DNA from: an uncultured Eubacteriales bacterium
GTDB lineage: Bacteria; Bacillota; Clostridia; Oscillospirales; Acutalibacteraceae
NCBI GenBank assembly: GCA_900316385.1
Contig: ONCP01000002.1
Coordinates: 78,277-142,276 of the forward strand
Reading direction: 5' to 3'
DNA length: 64,000 nt
A program made the position numbers and the translations under genes. The notes beneath the pieces were generated by a model. The model made no database searches. It was not told where the DNA came from and was given only the letters and a program-made list of their open reading frames with translations. Of this stretch, positions 25,212 to 33,970 are shown piece by piece (within the stretch, counting starts at the first letter, position 1; every line of letters begins with the position of its first letter).

Positions 25212-26012
25212 ATGAAAAATATGATAAACAAACTTTTTGAAAAGCTGTCCGAATTTGATCAGGTCGAGGCGATCGCGCTCGGCGGCTCGCGTTCGGGAGA
25301 AAGCTATGATGAAAAATCCGATTATGATGTGTATGTTTACATCACCGCGCCGATAGGGGAAGAAAGCAGGCGCGCGCTGTTGTCCGATTACTGCAAGTAT
25401 ATGGAGATCGGAAATCATTACTGGGAATACGAGGATAACTGCGTTTTAAAAAACGGGATCGACATCGATATCCTTTACCGCGATCTGGACGAGTTTTGCG
25501 ACGGGGTTGCAAGTGTAACGGAAAGATTCGAGGCGCACAACGGATATACTACCTGTATGTGGCACAATCTTTTGACCTGTAAGATCGTCTGCGATAAACG
25601 CGGAAGGCTTCAGGACGCCAAAGACCGCTTTTCTGTCTCGTATCCAGATGAGCTTAGAAATAACATCATCAAAAGGAACACCGATCTTTTATATAACGCT
25701 ATGCCCGCGTATTCCTTCCAGCTGAAAAAAGCGAACGGCAGAAACGACAGGGTCAGCGTTGTCCACAGAACAGCCGCATTTCTGGAATCGTATTTTGATG
25801 TGATTTTCGCGCTGAATAAGCAAACACATCCGGGCGAAAAGCGCCTGATCGAGCTCTGCGCGCGGAATTGTAAGATCCTTCCCGACCGCTTTGAAGAGAA
25901 CCTTAACCGTCTCTTTGACGATATGCTGACACACGGCGATAAGCTGACCGAGGATTTGAATGAGATTATCTCGGAGCTCAAGTTGACATTGAAGCGCGAG
26001 AACATTTCGTGA
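25212..26012 (+). CDS. Nucleotidyltransferase-domain protein (DUF4037-like)
   Basis: A 266-residue protein with the pol-beta-type nucleotidyltransferase core GGSRSGESYDEKSDYDVYVY, where the two Asp of DYDVYVY and the Asp of NGIDIDILY are the likely metal ligands. The remainder is helical (substrate-binding part) as in stand-alone enzymes that modify small molecules, for example aminoglycoside adenylyltransferase relatives. Start ATG at 25212 is preceded by GGAAAGG at short spacing; ATG at 25221 is an alternative. Function unknown; an antibiotic-modifying role is possible but not shown. Confidence 0.72.
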   Translation: MKNMINKLFEKLSEFDQVEAIALGGSRSGESYDEKSDYDVYVYITAPIGEESRRALLSDYCKYMEIGNHYWEYEDNCVLKNGIDIDILYRDLDEFCDGVASVTERFEAHNGYTTCMWHNLLTCKIVCDKRGRLQDAKDRFSVSYPDELRNNIIKRNTDLLYNAMPAYSFQLKKANGRNDRVSVVHRTAAFLESYFDVIFALNKQTHPGEKRLIELCARNCKILPDRFEENLNRLFDDMLTHGDKLTEDLNEIISELKLTLKRENIS

Positions 26013-26129
26013 GCGAAATCATCAAGGCTTTGGACGAGGCGCGGTAGAGATTAGGAAAAAGGCTCGCGATGCCATTGAACCGAAAACACTATCAGCGCGG
26101 AAACAAAGCGGTAAACGAAGTGAATAGTA

Positions 26130-26684
26130 ATGAAACGAATAAAAATGATAAGTCTCTTTTTCACATTTATGAAAATCGGGCTGTTTACCTTTGGCGGCGG
26201 CTACGCGATGTTACCTCTGATTCAGCGTGAGACCGTCGAGAATAAAAAATGGATAAGCGACGAGGATATTCTTGATATCGTAGCGATCGCCGAATCGACC
26301 CCGGGACCTATCGCTATCAACGCGGCGACCTTTGTCGGCTATCGCGTCGGAGGTTTTTTGGGAGCTCTGGCGGCGACGGTCGGCATAGTGCTTCCGTCCT
26401 TTGTGATAATCACTGCGATCTCTTTCGCGCTCGTGAAATTTCAGGATGTCCGCTGGATCAGGTTCGCCTTCAACGGCATACGAGCAGGAGTTCTCGCGTT
26501 GATAGTCAAAGCGCTGTGGATGATGTACAAGCAAAGCCCAAAAGGGATTATTGCTTACCTGATTATGCTCGGCGCCTTTCTGGTGACCGCGTTTTTGCCC
26601 GTAAATGTCGTCTTTGTGATACTGACCTGCGCGGCGGTCGGGATCGCGCGGGCGCTGATCGTGAGCAGGAGGGACAAGGGATGA
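26130..26684 (+). CDS. Chromate transporter family protein, short form (first of pair)
   Basis: A 184-residue membrane protein of the CHR family (PF02417 type), half the length of ChrA. FMKIGLFTFGGGYAMLPLIQRE and ESTPGPIAINAATFVGY are the family signatures. The next gene codes for a second half-size copy, overlapping by four bases; in such pairs the two halves form an antiparallel dimer. Transported anion in clostridia is uncertain. Confidence 0.88.
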   Translation: MKRIKMISLFFTFMKIGLFTFGGGYAMLPLIQRETVENKKWISDEDILDIVAIAESTPGPIAINAATFVGYRVGGFLGALAATVGIVLPSFVIITAISFALVKFQDVRWIRFAFNGIRAGVLALIVKALWMMYKQSPKGIIAYLIMLGAFLVTAFLPVNVVFVILTCAAVGIARALIVSRRDKG

Positions 26685-27247
26685 TTTATCTTGATCTGTT
26701 CCTCGCTTTTCTGAAAATAGGGTTGTTCACCTTCGGCGGCGGTTACGCGATGCTGCCGATGATTCAGGAGGAAGTAACAGCGCACGGCTGGCTGAGTCAG
26801 AGTGATCTGATCGATTTTATTGCCGTCAGCGAAAGCACACCCGGGCCGTTCGCGATGAATATCGCGACCTTTATCGGCACACGTACAGGCGGCGTATTCG
26901 GCAGCTTATGCGCGACTCTCGGTGTGGTGCTGCCGTCGTTTGTGATTATCCTGATCGTCGCAAGGTGCTATCAAAAATTCAAAACCAGCAGATTGGTCGT
27001 CGGCGCGATGAACGGCTTGAAACCCGCTGTGGTCGGGCTGATAGCCGCGGCGTTGCTTTCGCTCTCGCAAACGGTATTCTTCCCGACGGGATTGAGCGTA
27101 TCGGTTTTAGGAACGGCGCAGTTTTTCGTGTCGCTCGGTATCTTTGCCGTCGCGGTAGTTCTCGCTTTCAAAAAGCTCCACCCGATCCTGATAATCCTGC
27201 TTTCGGCGGCTGTCGGGGTGACGGCAGGATATTTGTTGCCGACATAA
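26681..27247 (+). CDS. Chromate transporter family protein, short form (second of pair)
   Basis: A 188-residue CHR-family protein with the same signatures as its neighbour (FLKIGLFTFGGGYAMLPMIQEE, ESTPGPFAMNIATFIG). ATG at 26681 overlaps the upstream stop as ATGA and has GGAGGGACAAGG upstream. It makes the second subunit of the predicted heterodimeric transporter. Confidence 0.88.
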   Translation: MIYLDLFLAFLKIGLFTFGGGYAMLPMIQEEVTAHGWLSQSDLIDFIAVSESTPGPFAMNIATFIGTRTGGVFGSLCATLGVVLPSFVIILIVARCYQKFKTSRLVVGAMNGLKPAVVGLIAAALLSLSQTVFFPTGLSVSVLGTAQFFVSLGIFAVAVVLAFKKLHPILIILLSAAVGVTAGYLLPT

Positions 27248-27255
27248 AGACCTAA

Positions 27256-27417
27256 TATGATGAAGCTTCGAGTGCTTGTATAAATCGGAATTTGCAGGAG
27301 GGAGACCACGCCGAAAACGGTCAATGGTATTACATTGAACACTTAGGTTACGATTATAACGCGATCGATGACGCGCGTCTCTACGGCTTTGTCTGTCGGG
27401 GCTCCCGACAAATTTAG
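27256..27417 (+). pseudogene. Unrecognised gene remnant
   Basis: A 53-codon open stretch without start codon, containing GDHAENGQWYYIEHLGYDYN and ending ARLYGFVCRGSRQI. The composition and codon use look coding, but no start or RBS is present. Probably the 3' end of a lost gene. Family not recognised. Confidence 0.35.
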
Positions 27418-27438
27418 ATTAATGTAAGGAAGAGTCAG

Positions 27439-27807
27439 ATGAATAAGAGAGAATTGCAAAAGTACATTGCTGAAACTTACAATACAGATCCCGACTTTCC
27501 GTGGGAGAGTAACCCAACCTTTGCAGTTTACCGACACCAAAGCAACAGAAAGTGGTTTGCTTTGGTGATGGATATTCCAAAGTCAAAGCTCGGCTTGCAT
27601 GAGGACGGCGATATCGATATTGTCAATCTGAAATGTGAGCCCGCGCTGATAGGCTCGCTCAGATTAGAAAAAGGTTTCTTTCCGGCCTACCATATGAGCA
27701 AGGATAAATGGATTTCCGTTGCCTTGGACGGCAGCGTGGATGATGAGCAGCTTTTGTTTCTGCTCGATATGAGTTTTGAGCTTACAGACGTTAAGATAAA
27801 AAAGTAG
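27439..27807 (+). CDS. MmcQ/YjbR family protein
   Basis: A 122-residue protein of the MmcQ/YjbR family with the double-wing CyaY-like fold. ELQKYIAETYNTDPDFPWE and HMSKDKWISVALDGSVDDEQL (read in two parts) match the typical YPVEYPW and MNKxHWxxVxL features. Members may bind DNA, but the role is not known. RBS is AAGGAAGAG. Confidence 0.85.
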   Translation: MNKRELQKYIAETYNTDPDFPWESNPTFAVYRHQSNRKWFALVMDIPKSKLGLHEDGDIDIVNLKCEPALIGSLRLEKGFFPAYHMSKDKWISVALDGSVDDEQLLFLLDMSFELTDVKIKK

Positions 27808-27876
27808 AAGCGACTTATATATTTCCTAAAACATTAATTACCTAAAAAATTGCATTGAAACAGGAGATTGCGGATC

Positions 27877-28485
27877 ATGAAGCTATGCGATTTACATGTT
27901 TCAGGTCTTGAAAGATTCATTTCATATTCAGAAGATAAGCCGATTGATGTTGTTCCCGGCATTGAGTTTTCGACAGGCTACAAGGACAAGGAGCTTCATA
28001 TACTCGGATTGTTTGTAAAGCCCGAAGATTTCGGCGCGGTGTTCTTTATGCCGATCGCGTTATTTGTCGGAGCTTTGATTTTCAGGCGCAGAGTTACACT
28101 TGTTTTCGATATCTTTACGGTGCCGCTTCTGTTTACGCTGCTCTGCTCGAGAATAAATTGCCTGCTCTCAGGCTGCTGTAAGGGTAAGCCTATTCCGTTT
28201 TTGCCCGATTTACAATGGCCTGTGCGCGAATCGGAGATTGTTTTCTACGCTGTACTGATCGTGATTTTTGCCGTAAGGATCCGCAAGGGACTGACATACG
28301 GCGAGGTTTATCCAATCTATATGATAAGCTACGGAGTTTTCCGCTTTATTACGCAGTTCTGGAGAGTATCGTATTTTCAGCTCGGACCGCTTCACTTATC
28401 ACATTACTGGGCAATATTGTCCGTGATAATCGGAATCGTTTTTCTCGTTATAGTTAAACGTAAGAACAGGAAAGTAAAAATATGA
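27877..28485 (+). CDS. Chimeric membrane protein: PHP-domain fragment joined to an Lgt-like domain
   Basis: A 202-residue protein. The first 50 residues look like pieces of a PHP phosphoesterase: MKLCDLHV as the first strand and DVVPGIEFSTGYKDKELHILGLF as a later strand pair, with the His-rich part between them missing. From about residue 58 the sequence is hydrophobic and resembles the C-terminal half of a prolipoprotein diacylglyceryl transferase (Lgt): SRINCLLSGCCKGKPI, then GLTYGEVYPIYMISYGVFRF. ATG with AGGAGA upstream. Probably a deletion-fusion; the frame is intact so a product can be made, but neither parent activity is expected without the missing regions. Confidence 0.55.
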   Translation: MKLCDLHVSGLERFISYSEDKPIDVVPGIEFSTGYKDKELHILGLFVKPEDFGAVFFMPIALFVGALIFRRRVTLVFDIFTVPLLFTLLCSRINCLLSGCCKGKPIPFLPDLQWPVRESEIVFYAVLIVIFAVRIRKGLTYGEVYPIYMISYGVFRFITQFWRVSYFQLGPLHLSHYWAILSVIIGIVFLVIVKRKNRKVKI

Positions 28486-28495
28486 TTTAATGAAA

Positions 28496-28537
28496 AATCC
28501 CCTTGGTCTTATTCTCGTAATAAAACCAAGGGGAAAA
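28496..28537. terminator. Bidirectional terminator
   Basis: Stem TCCCCTTGGT / ACCAAGGGGA extended by an AT-rich part, between convergent genes. Confidence 0.8.
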
Positions 28538-28566
28538 ATTTTAAAATCAGCGTAACGGAAGCTGAA

Positions 28567-29772
28567 TCAAGGTATAAATATTTTAACTACGGTACCGCCG
28601 CCGTCGCGTTCGGAGATCGTCAGCGTTCCCTTGCACATCATTTTGAGCCTTTCTTGGATATTTTTAAGAGCTATATGCGGCTCGTTATTATCATTCCGGC
28701 TGAACCCGGGGCCTGTATCCTCGACCGTTATTTCAGCTCCATGTTTGACCTCACGTGTGCGAACAGTGATATACAGCGGATCGAGGTCGGGGTCAACTCC
28801 GTGCTTGACGGCGTTTTCCACAATCGGCTGCATGGTCAGCGGAGGCAGTCTGAAATCCGTGTAATCGGTATCAAACTCCACAAACAGCTTGTCCTCAAAC
28901 CGCACCTGCTCAACTGACAAATACGCTTTTATGTGCTCCAGCTCCTCTGTAAACGGGATGGTTCTTGCCTTGGTGATCGTAGTGAAATTCTTTCTGAGAT
29001 AGTTGGTAAAGTTCAGCGTTACCCTCTGCGCCTTAGCCGCGTCCTGCTCGATCAGATAGTAAATGCTTGTCATTGTGTTGTAGATAAAATGCGGACGCAT
29101 TTGCAGTACGGCAAGACTTACCTTTTGGTTAGCGATTTCTTCCTTCTGTCTGAGATACCGTTTTCCCTGATCAATAAACAGCATCAGCTCCATCGCGAGA
29201 AGCATTAAGGGGACAGGCGCAAGCAAATAAACCAATATGAGTATAATATGGAGCTTTGAAAGCTGTTTTCTTCTGCGGATCACCGCGACAAAGCATACAA
29301 TCAGACTGATTGCCGTACAAAGCAAATAAACCAGTATCAACCAGCGTTTATGCTCTGTGCCGTCCTGCGTCGGAGCCGCAAAAAGAGTACGCTCCAGCAG
29401 GTCGCCGACGGCTGCCGCTACGGATAAGCCCCAAAGGATGAGGATAAGCTTCCACAGGAAAGACTTTCGGGGCTCCTGCGAACAACAGCGTAGGATGTAA
29501 AGCGTCAGCAACGGAATGATTGTCGATGAAAACAAAATATCGAGGAAATCACACGCTGTTTGAAGCGGTATGTTGATCCGGAATACAGAGACAAACTGAC
29601 CTAACAGGTCAACCGCCGTTTTTGATATCATTACAGAAAAGAAGACTATGCAAAACTGCCGCCACTCGTTTTCTGTATCACGCAGGAGAAAAGCAATCAG
29701 TATTCCAAGCACACCGAGCGATAAGGTAGTCATATCGATTACAGCTGAGAAATATGTCGTCCAATCCATCAT
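28567..29772 (-). CDS. LytS/AgrC-type sensor histidine kinase
   Basis: A 401-residue kinase with six to seven N-terminal transmembrane helices (about residues 8-225), a short coiled stretch (KRYLRQKEEIANQKVSL), then the His_kinase domain with RPHFIYNTMTSIYYL, whose His is the phospho-acceptor. The HATPase domain has IVENAVKHG (N box) and DTGPGF (G1 box). The start overlaps the stop of the regulator gene (ATGATG), so the two are translationally coupled and form one two-component system. Signal unknown. Confidence 0.88.
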   Translation of the reverse strand: MMDWTTYFSAVIDMTTLSLGVLGILIAFLLRDTENEWRQFCIVFFSVMISKTAVDLLGQFVSVFRINIPLQTACDFLDILFSSTIIPLLTLYILRCCSQEPRKSFLWKLILILWGLSVAAAVGDLLERTLFAAPTQDGTEHKRWLILVYLLCTAISLIVCFVAVIRRRKQLSKLHIILILVYLLAPVPLMLLAMELMLFIDQGKRYLRQKEEIANQKVSLAVLQMRPHFIYNTMTSIYYLIEQDAAKAQRVTLNFTNYLRKNFTTITKARTIPFTEELEHIKAYLSVEQVRFEDKLFVEFDTDYTDFRLPPLTMQPIVENAVKHGVDPDLDPLYITVRTREVKHGAEITVEDTGPGFSRNDNNEPHIALKNIQERLKMMCKGTLTISERDGGGTVVKIFIP

Positions 29773-30362
29773 AGCCCCAGCCCCCTTATCGGAAATCTCA
29801 GTCTTGTGAGCTGATCGCGCACCTGGTTGGCTGTAAGAGGCTTTACGGCAAAGCCGCAGGCGCCTGTATCCCACGCCTCAAGCGCGTAGTCGGAATAGGC
29901 GGTAAGAAATATAACGTTGGTACGCGGATTGATTTTCAGCAACTCACGGCACAAATCAAGCCCGTTGAGCTTGCCCATTTCAATATCAATATAAGCCAAA
30001 TGCACTCGGTTGGCTCCTGCGAACGACAGCGCCTCTGTCGGCGAAGTAAAGCCTGTGACCGAAGCGTTCGGAAGTAAATGACTGACTAAAGACATACCGC
30101 CTTTCAGAATTATTTTTTCGTCGTCAACCATTATGATGTTCGGTTTTTCTACGGTGTTGTCTATTGTTTCCATAAATATGTTAACATCGACATCAAGACA
30201 TTTTGCGATTCTAAGCAGCAGAACAGCGTCGGGAGTTCGTCTTCCTGTTTCCCAGTTCGCGATACTGGCGCGTTCTACAAACAGCATATCGGCAAGCTGC
30301 TGTTGAGATAAATTCTTTTCGGTTCTGAAACGTTTTAAGATTTCGCCAAAGGATTTATTCAT
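29769..30362 (-). CDS. Response regulator with N-terminal XRE helix-turn-helix
   Basis: A 197-residue protein. Residues 5-60 form an XRE-type helix-turn-helix (RTEKNLSQQQLADMLFVERA, then SIANWETGRRTPDAVLLLRI). Residues about 73-190 are a CheY-like receiver with the acidic pair VDDE, the phospho-acceptor Asp in AYIDIEMGKLNG, Thr in FLTAYSDY and Lys in FAVKPLT. This is the reverse of the usual receiver-then-output order. It lies upstream of, and coupled to, the histidine kinase gene, which is the likely phosphate donor. Confidence 0.88.
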   Translation of the reverse strand: MNKSFGEILKRFRTEKNLSQQQLADMLFVERASIANWETGRRTPDAVLLLRIAKCLDVDVNIFMETIDNTVEKPNIIMVDDEKIILKGGMSLVSHLLPNASVTGFTSPTEALSFAGANRVHLAYIDIEMGKLNGLDLCRELLKINPRTNVIFLTAYSDYALEAWDTGACGFAVKPLTANQVRDQLTRLRFPIRGLGL

Positions 30363-30432
30363 ATATATTACCTCATGTGTAATTATATCAAGTTTGATAA
30401 TGTCCCCTGCCTCTATAGGCGGCGTCCATTAT

Positions 30433-30489
30433 CTGAAATCAGTGGCGGGATACAATCCACCACTGATTTTGCAGTGCTGCGCACTGCCG
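30433..30489. repeat. Palindrome-rich intergenic block
   Basis: The roughly 300-base gap between the divergent regulator and membrane-protein genes holds two consecutive hairpins: AATCAGTGG / CCACTGATT, and GCAGTGC-TGC-GCACTGC. It could be a small REP/MITE-like repeat or a bidirectional regulatory site. No gene is seen in the gap. Confidence 0.45.
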
Positions 30490-30668
30490 ACTTTGATAAA
30501 AGCAAAGCTTTGAATTTCATTATAAAAAGAATAAGTGTAAAACTCAAGAGCTTTTATAAAAAAGTTGTGTCGTTCTGACACAAGATGTTGTTTTTTTCTT
30601 TTATTATGATAATATTAATGTGTATACATAGAGATGTGTATATGAAAAAATTTAAAGGAGAGAAATAA

Positions 30669-31337
30669 ATGAAATTTCCATACGCAGCAAAAGGCGTTAG
30701 CAAGATTTTTAACGCTGAAATCATTTCATTGATCGCCGCCCTGATCGGCGGAATCGGTATGATCCTGAGCTTTATCGCGGTTTCAGGAAACGTTGATAAC
30801 AATACTTCCGATACTCTTATTATCGCTACGGGAGCCTGTGTACTTGTTGCAGGTATTATAATTGCCGTTGCGGGAATTATGAGTATAGTCGGTTATTTCC
30901 AGGCGGGCAAGGACGAGGTTAGCTTTAAGAGAGCTATTTTATGTGTGCTTTTCAGTATTGTATTTACAGCTGTGGCGTCTTTCTTCGCAAACCAGACAGG
31001 TTTCTTTGGATGGCTCTACACTATCCTGACGTTGGTGGGCAATATTTGCAATATGCTCGCAACTATTTTCCTTATCTTAGGTTTGATGGCTCTGTCCGTA
31101 AAATGTAACAGAGCCGATATGGTTAAGCACGGCAAAGATATGCTCATAACTCTGGTTATCTTATACATATTGACATTTATTCTGAATTTCTTTATCCGCT
31201 TGGGCGCTGAATCTACTGCTTTCGGTTCAAGTCTCGTTGAATGGTTATCGGGCTTATCGCTTTGCTTTACCGTATTCCTCTACATTTTCCAGATTTACTT
31301 CCTCGGCAAAGCTAAAAAGATGCTCAAAGAATACTAA
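30669..31337 (+). CDS. Polytopic membrane protein of unknown function
   Basis: A 222-residue protein with about six hydrophobic helices and short charged loops (YFQAGKDEVSFKRA, KCNRADMVKHGKDM). It has no signal peptide, no catalytic motif and no recognised family. ATG has AAAGGAG at eight bases. It lies 70 bases upstream of a secreted S41-like protease gene but is separated from it by a hairpin, so cotranscription is uncertain. Confidence 0.7.
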   Translation: MKFPYAAKGVSKIFNAEIISLIAALIGGIGMILSFIAVSGNVDNNTSDTLIIATGACVLVAGIIIAVAGIMSIVGYFQAGKDEVSFKRAILCVLFSIVFTAVASFFANQTGFFGWLYTILTLVGNICNMLATIFLILGLMALSVKCNRADMVKHGKDMLITLVILYILTFILNFFIRLGAESTAFGSSLVEWLSGLSLCFTVFLYIFQIYFLGKAKKMLKEY

Positions 31338-31344
31338 AATCTTT

Positions 31345-31389
31345 TCGGCGTTACCGCGTCTATTAAACGCCGTAACGCCGTTTAAAACT
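31345..31389 (+). terminator. Hairpin after the membrane-protein gene
   Basis: Arms GGCGTTAC / GTAACGCC with a further nested GGCGTT-type pairing, followed by GTTTAAAAC. The T run is weak, so termination may be partial. Confidence 0.5.
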
Positions 31390-31405
31390 ATTATGGAGGT
31401 TAAAA

Positions 31406-33529
31406 ATGAAAAAAGTATTATCACCTATTAGTGTGGTTCTTGCGCTTTTGATTCTTATCAGCTCGGCTTTACCGCTGACCGCGTCCGCGGCTGAGGACGA
31501 AATCAGCACGAAAGACACCACGGCGCATATCTACAATATGGATAAAACCGAAACGCTGAAATGCGTTTTCAAAAGCAGTATGCCTGATATGGCGTTTATC
31601 TCTACCGTCGATTATCTGAAGCAGGTCTTTGCTGACGAGCCGACAGAAGCAAAGAATGAGGACGGCACTTACACGATAACGAATCCTATGGGAACAATGG
31701 TTATCGACCCCGAAAAGGACACTCTTCATTTCGATAGTTTCGAGGACTTTGTCTCAGCTAAGGTAAACGTGGATGGTACCGAAATGGACGTGCCTTACGT
31801 CAAGGAGTACGCGCCTGTAAACGAGGGAGAAGTAAAAGGTCTCGATCTTGACCTTTCGCCTTATAAAATTGATATTATCGAATATGACGGAAAAACCTAT
31901 TTCCCCGTATCGACAATCGGACTTCTTTTCGGCGCGACCTATAATACGGCGGTGTATTGCGAAAACGATGTTTATTTTATCCATAGTTCCGATATAGTAA
32001 TGGGAAACTGTTATTTCCAGAACACTACGCCTTATAATACTCTAAAACGCAGCAAGAATCTGGTCGAGCTGGGTTATAACGACCTGTGCTTCGCGATTGA
32101 TAAGCTTTACGGCAGACCCGCCCAGGCTGAAATCGCGTCGATGCTCGAAGAAAAAAGCTTTGATGAAGTACTGGACGAGTACAACGACGATACCCGTCGA
32201 GCAAAAGAATTACTTCTATCGGAAAATATGGTTGATTATGTTCTCGGAACTGCTTATCTCGGAAAAGTATTCTCCGACGGAGGTCATACGGCGGTAAATT
32301 ACCCTGCGGTATTATCGTTTATTACTCCCGGAACTGCTATATATAATGAGCTTGAAAAATTAGCCGATTCAGAGGATTTCCGTGACAGAGCTGCGGCAAA
32401 CTATGCGATGAACACTCTCGCCTCAAGTCAGAAAAGCAGAGCTATGTCGGAATTCAGAAGCGGTAAATACAAAGCTTATGATCTTGTAAAGTCGTGGGAT
32501 GACCAGTCGAAATCAAATCTTTATGTTACGGGAGACACAGCTGTTTTCGTCTTTGATTCGTTTGTTAACGAGGCGGTTTATAACTTTAAATGGTCTCTTG
32601 ACTACGCTAAGGAAAAGGGCATTAAGCGTTTTGTTATAGACATTTCCTGCAACAGTGGCGGTAACGCGGCGGTCATTATGTATATCATGGCTATGATTAC
32701 CAATAAAAACAAGGACAGCTATGTTGCCTCATACAGAAAAATTCAGACGCTTACAGGCAATATTACAAGAAACGATAACGATGTTGATTTGAATTTAGAC
32801 GGTCAGATAAACGACCTCGACAAGAGCGTATATTATGATTTTGAGTACGCCTTTATCACATCCAAAATCTCGTATTCCTGCGGAAATCTGCTTCCTTGTC
32901 TCGCAAAGGACGCGGGCTTCCCGATCCTCGGTGAAAGAAGCGGAGGCGGAGCTTGCTCGCTGTTAATCGCGTACACTCCCGAGACGTTTTTCTACACGCT
33001 GTCAAGTTATAATAAGTTCATCACCAAGGACAACAAGGACGTTGACAACGGCGCCGAACTCGCTTATGACCTTACTAAGCAGGCAGGCGATGGAAGCGGT
33101 ATAGACTATTCAGGCTTGTATGATGTTGCCGCTTACAGCAAAATGATCGACGAGTTCTACGGCGTAAAGCCCGCGGACGATCCCGCAAAGGATGAACCCG
33201 CTAAAACCGTTACCAAAAAGAAAGCCAACCCGATCAAAGTGACCGCAAAGACAAAGACGGTCAAGCTCAAAAAGGTGAAAAAAGCTGCTCAGACAGCCGC
33301 GGTATTTACAGCTAAAAAGGCGCAGGGTAAGCTTAGCTTTAAAATTAAGTCCGCCAAAAAGGCGATCAAAAAGTATCTCACGATCTCCAAGAAAGGCGTA
33401 CTTAAAATCAAGAAATGGAAGAAAGCTAAGAAAGGCACATACACCATTAAAGTTACGGTAAAAGCAAACGGTAACGCAAAATATAAATCCAAGTCCGTTG
33501 TTAAGACTGTTAAGGTTAAAGTGAAATAA
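31406..33529 (+). CDS. Secreted S41-like peptidase with lysine-rich C-terminal domain
   Basis: A 707-residue secreted protein with a signal peptide (SVVLALLILISSALPLTASAAE). A copper-amine-oxidase-like/stalk N-terminal region (YFPVSTIGLLFGATYN) is followed by an S41 (C-terminal processing peptidase-like) domain: FVIDISCNSGGNAAV and FITSKISYSCGNLLPCLAKDAG, where the Ser before Cys-Gly-Asn is the expected nucleophile. Between them lies DLNLDGQINDLDKS, an EF-hand/dockerin-like calcium loop. The last 100 residues form a very basic beta domain (KKGVLKIKKWKKAKKGTYTI) that recurs in the truncated protein at 34 kb. RBS is TGGAGG. Likely cell-wall or matrix attached by the basic tail (inference). Confidence 0.8.
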   Translation: MKKVLSPISVVLALLILISSALPLTASAAEDEISTKDTTAHIYNMDKTETLKCVFKSSMPDMAFISTVDYLKQVFADEPTEAKNEDGTYTITNPMGTMVIDPEKDTLHFDSFEDFVSAKVNVDGTEMDVPYVKEYAPVNEGEVKGLDLDLSPYKIDIIEYDGKTYFPVSTIGLLFGATYNTAVYCENDVYFIHSSDIVMGNCYFQNTTPYNTLKRSKNLVELGYNDLCFAIDKLYGRPAQAEIASMLEEKSFDEVLDEYNDDTRRAKELLLSENMVDYVLGTAYLGKVFSDGGHTAVNYPAVLSFITPGTAIYNELEKLADSEDFRDRAAANYAMNTLASSQKSRAMSEFRSGKYKAYDLVKSWDDQSKSNLYVTGDTAVFVFDSFVNEAVYNFKWSLDYAKEKGIKRFVIDISCNSGGNAAVIMYIMAMITNKNKDSYVASYRKIQTLTGNITRNDNDVDLNLDGQINDLDKSVYYDFEYAFITSKISYSCGNLLPCLAKDAGFPILGERSGGGACSLLIAYTPETFFYTLSSYNKFITKDNKDVDNGAELAYDLTKQAGDGSGIDYSGLYDVAAYSKMIDEFYGVKPADDPAKDEPAKTVTKKKANPIKVTAKTKTVKLKKVKKAAQTAAVFTAKKAQGKLSFKIKSAKKAIKKYLTISKKGVLKIKKWKKAKKGTYTIKVTVKANGNAKYKSKSVVKTVKVKVK

Positions 33530-33571
33530 GACTTTCCAAAAATCAGGTTATTAAACCAATAAATAAAACGA

Positions 33572-33620
33572 TAAAAAAGCACAGACAATCCATTAATTGG
33601 AATTGTTTGTGCTTTTTATA
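33572..33620. terminator. Terminator after the S41-like gene (copy 1 of a repeated hairpin)
   Basis: AAAAAGCACAGACAAT pairs, with a few mismatches, with ATTGTTTGTGCTTTTT. The same hairpin core recurs at 35028. Confidence 0.75.
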
Positions 33621-33641
33621 TTTAAAATCAACCTCCTGTGA

Positions 33642-33746
33642 TCACGGCAGGAATTTGCCGGACGCGAGATACAGTCGGTACCATTCGTTGTGGGCGAGTT
33701 CGACCTTTGTCGCCTCACATATATCACTGAGATGGCTTGGATGTAT
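33642..33746 (-). pseudogene. Remnant of a lost gene (3' end)
   Basis: On the minus strand about 33 codons read DICEATKVELAHNEWYRLYL and then ASGKFLP before a stop, preceded by an in-frame stop and with no start codon. The ending resembles the tail of some Firmicutes aldo/keto reductases, but this is weak. The rest of the 440-base gap (33530-33970) holds two terminators and no gene. Confidence 0.3.
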
Positions 33747-33925
33747 AAATCATAGCAGACTTCGAGGGGTTTGTATATACCGAAAAATTCACATTATACT
33801 TTAGTTTTAAGCTTTACGATTTTAGATAATTACTTTATGACTGCAAGAAAAGTAATCAGATCCGATTTGTAAACAATTTGTTTTGAATTTATATGATCGT
33901 TTCGTTGTCGTTGGCAGCAGAAACA

Positions 33926-33953
33926 AAAGAGGAAGCTCCTACGCTTCCTCTTT
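33926..33953 (-). terminator. Terminator of the repeat-protein gene
   Basis: Perfect 11-base stem AAAGAGGAAGC / GCTTCCTCTTT with a TTTTGTTT tail on the minus strand. Confidence 0.85.
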
Positions 33954-33970
33954 CACGTTTAACGAAATCC

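Noticed and set aside
26013..26129. Short coding-like stretch after the nucleotidyltransferase gene
   Set aside because: Only about 12 in-frame codons before a stop; too little to call a gene or remnant.
33607..33804. 65-codon plus-strand frame after the S41-like gene
   Set aside because: Begins in the terminator, has no RBS, and the minus strand shows more coding-like sequence.
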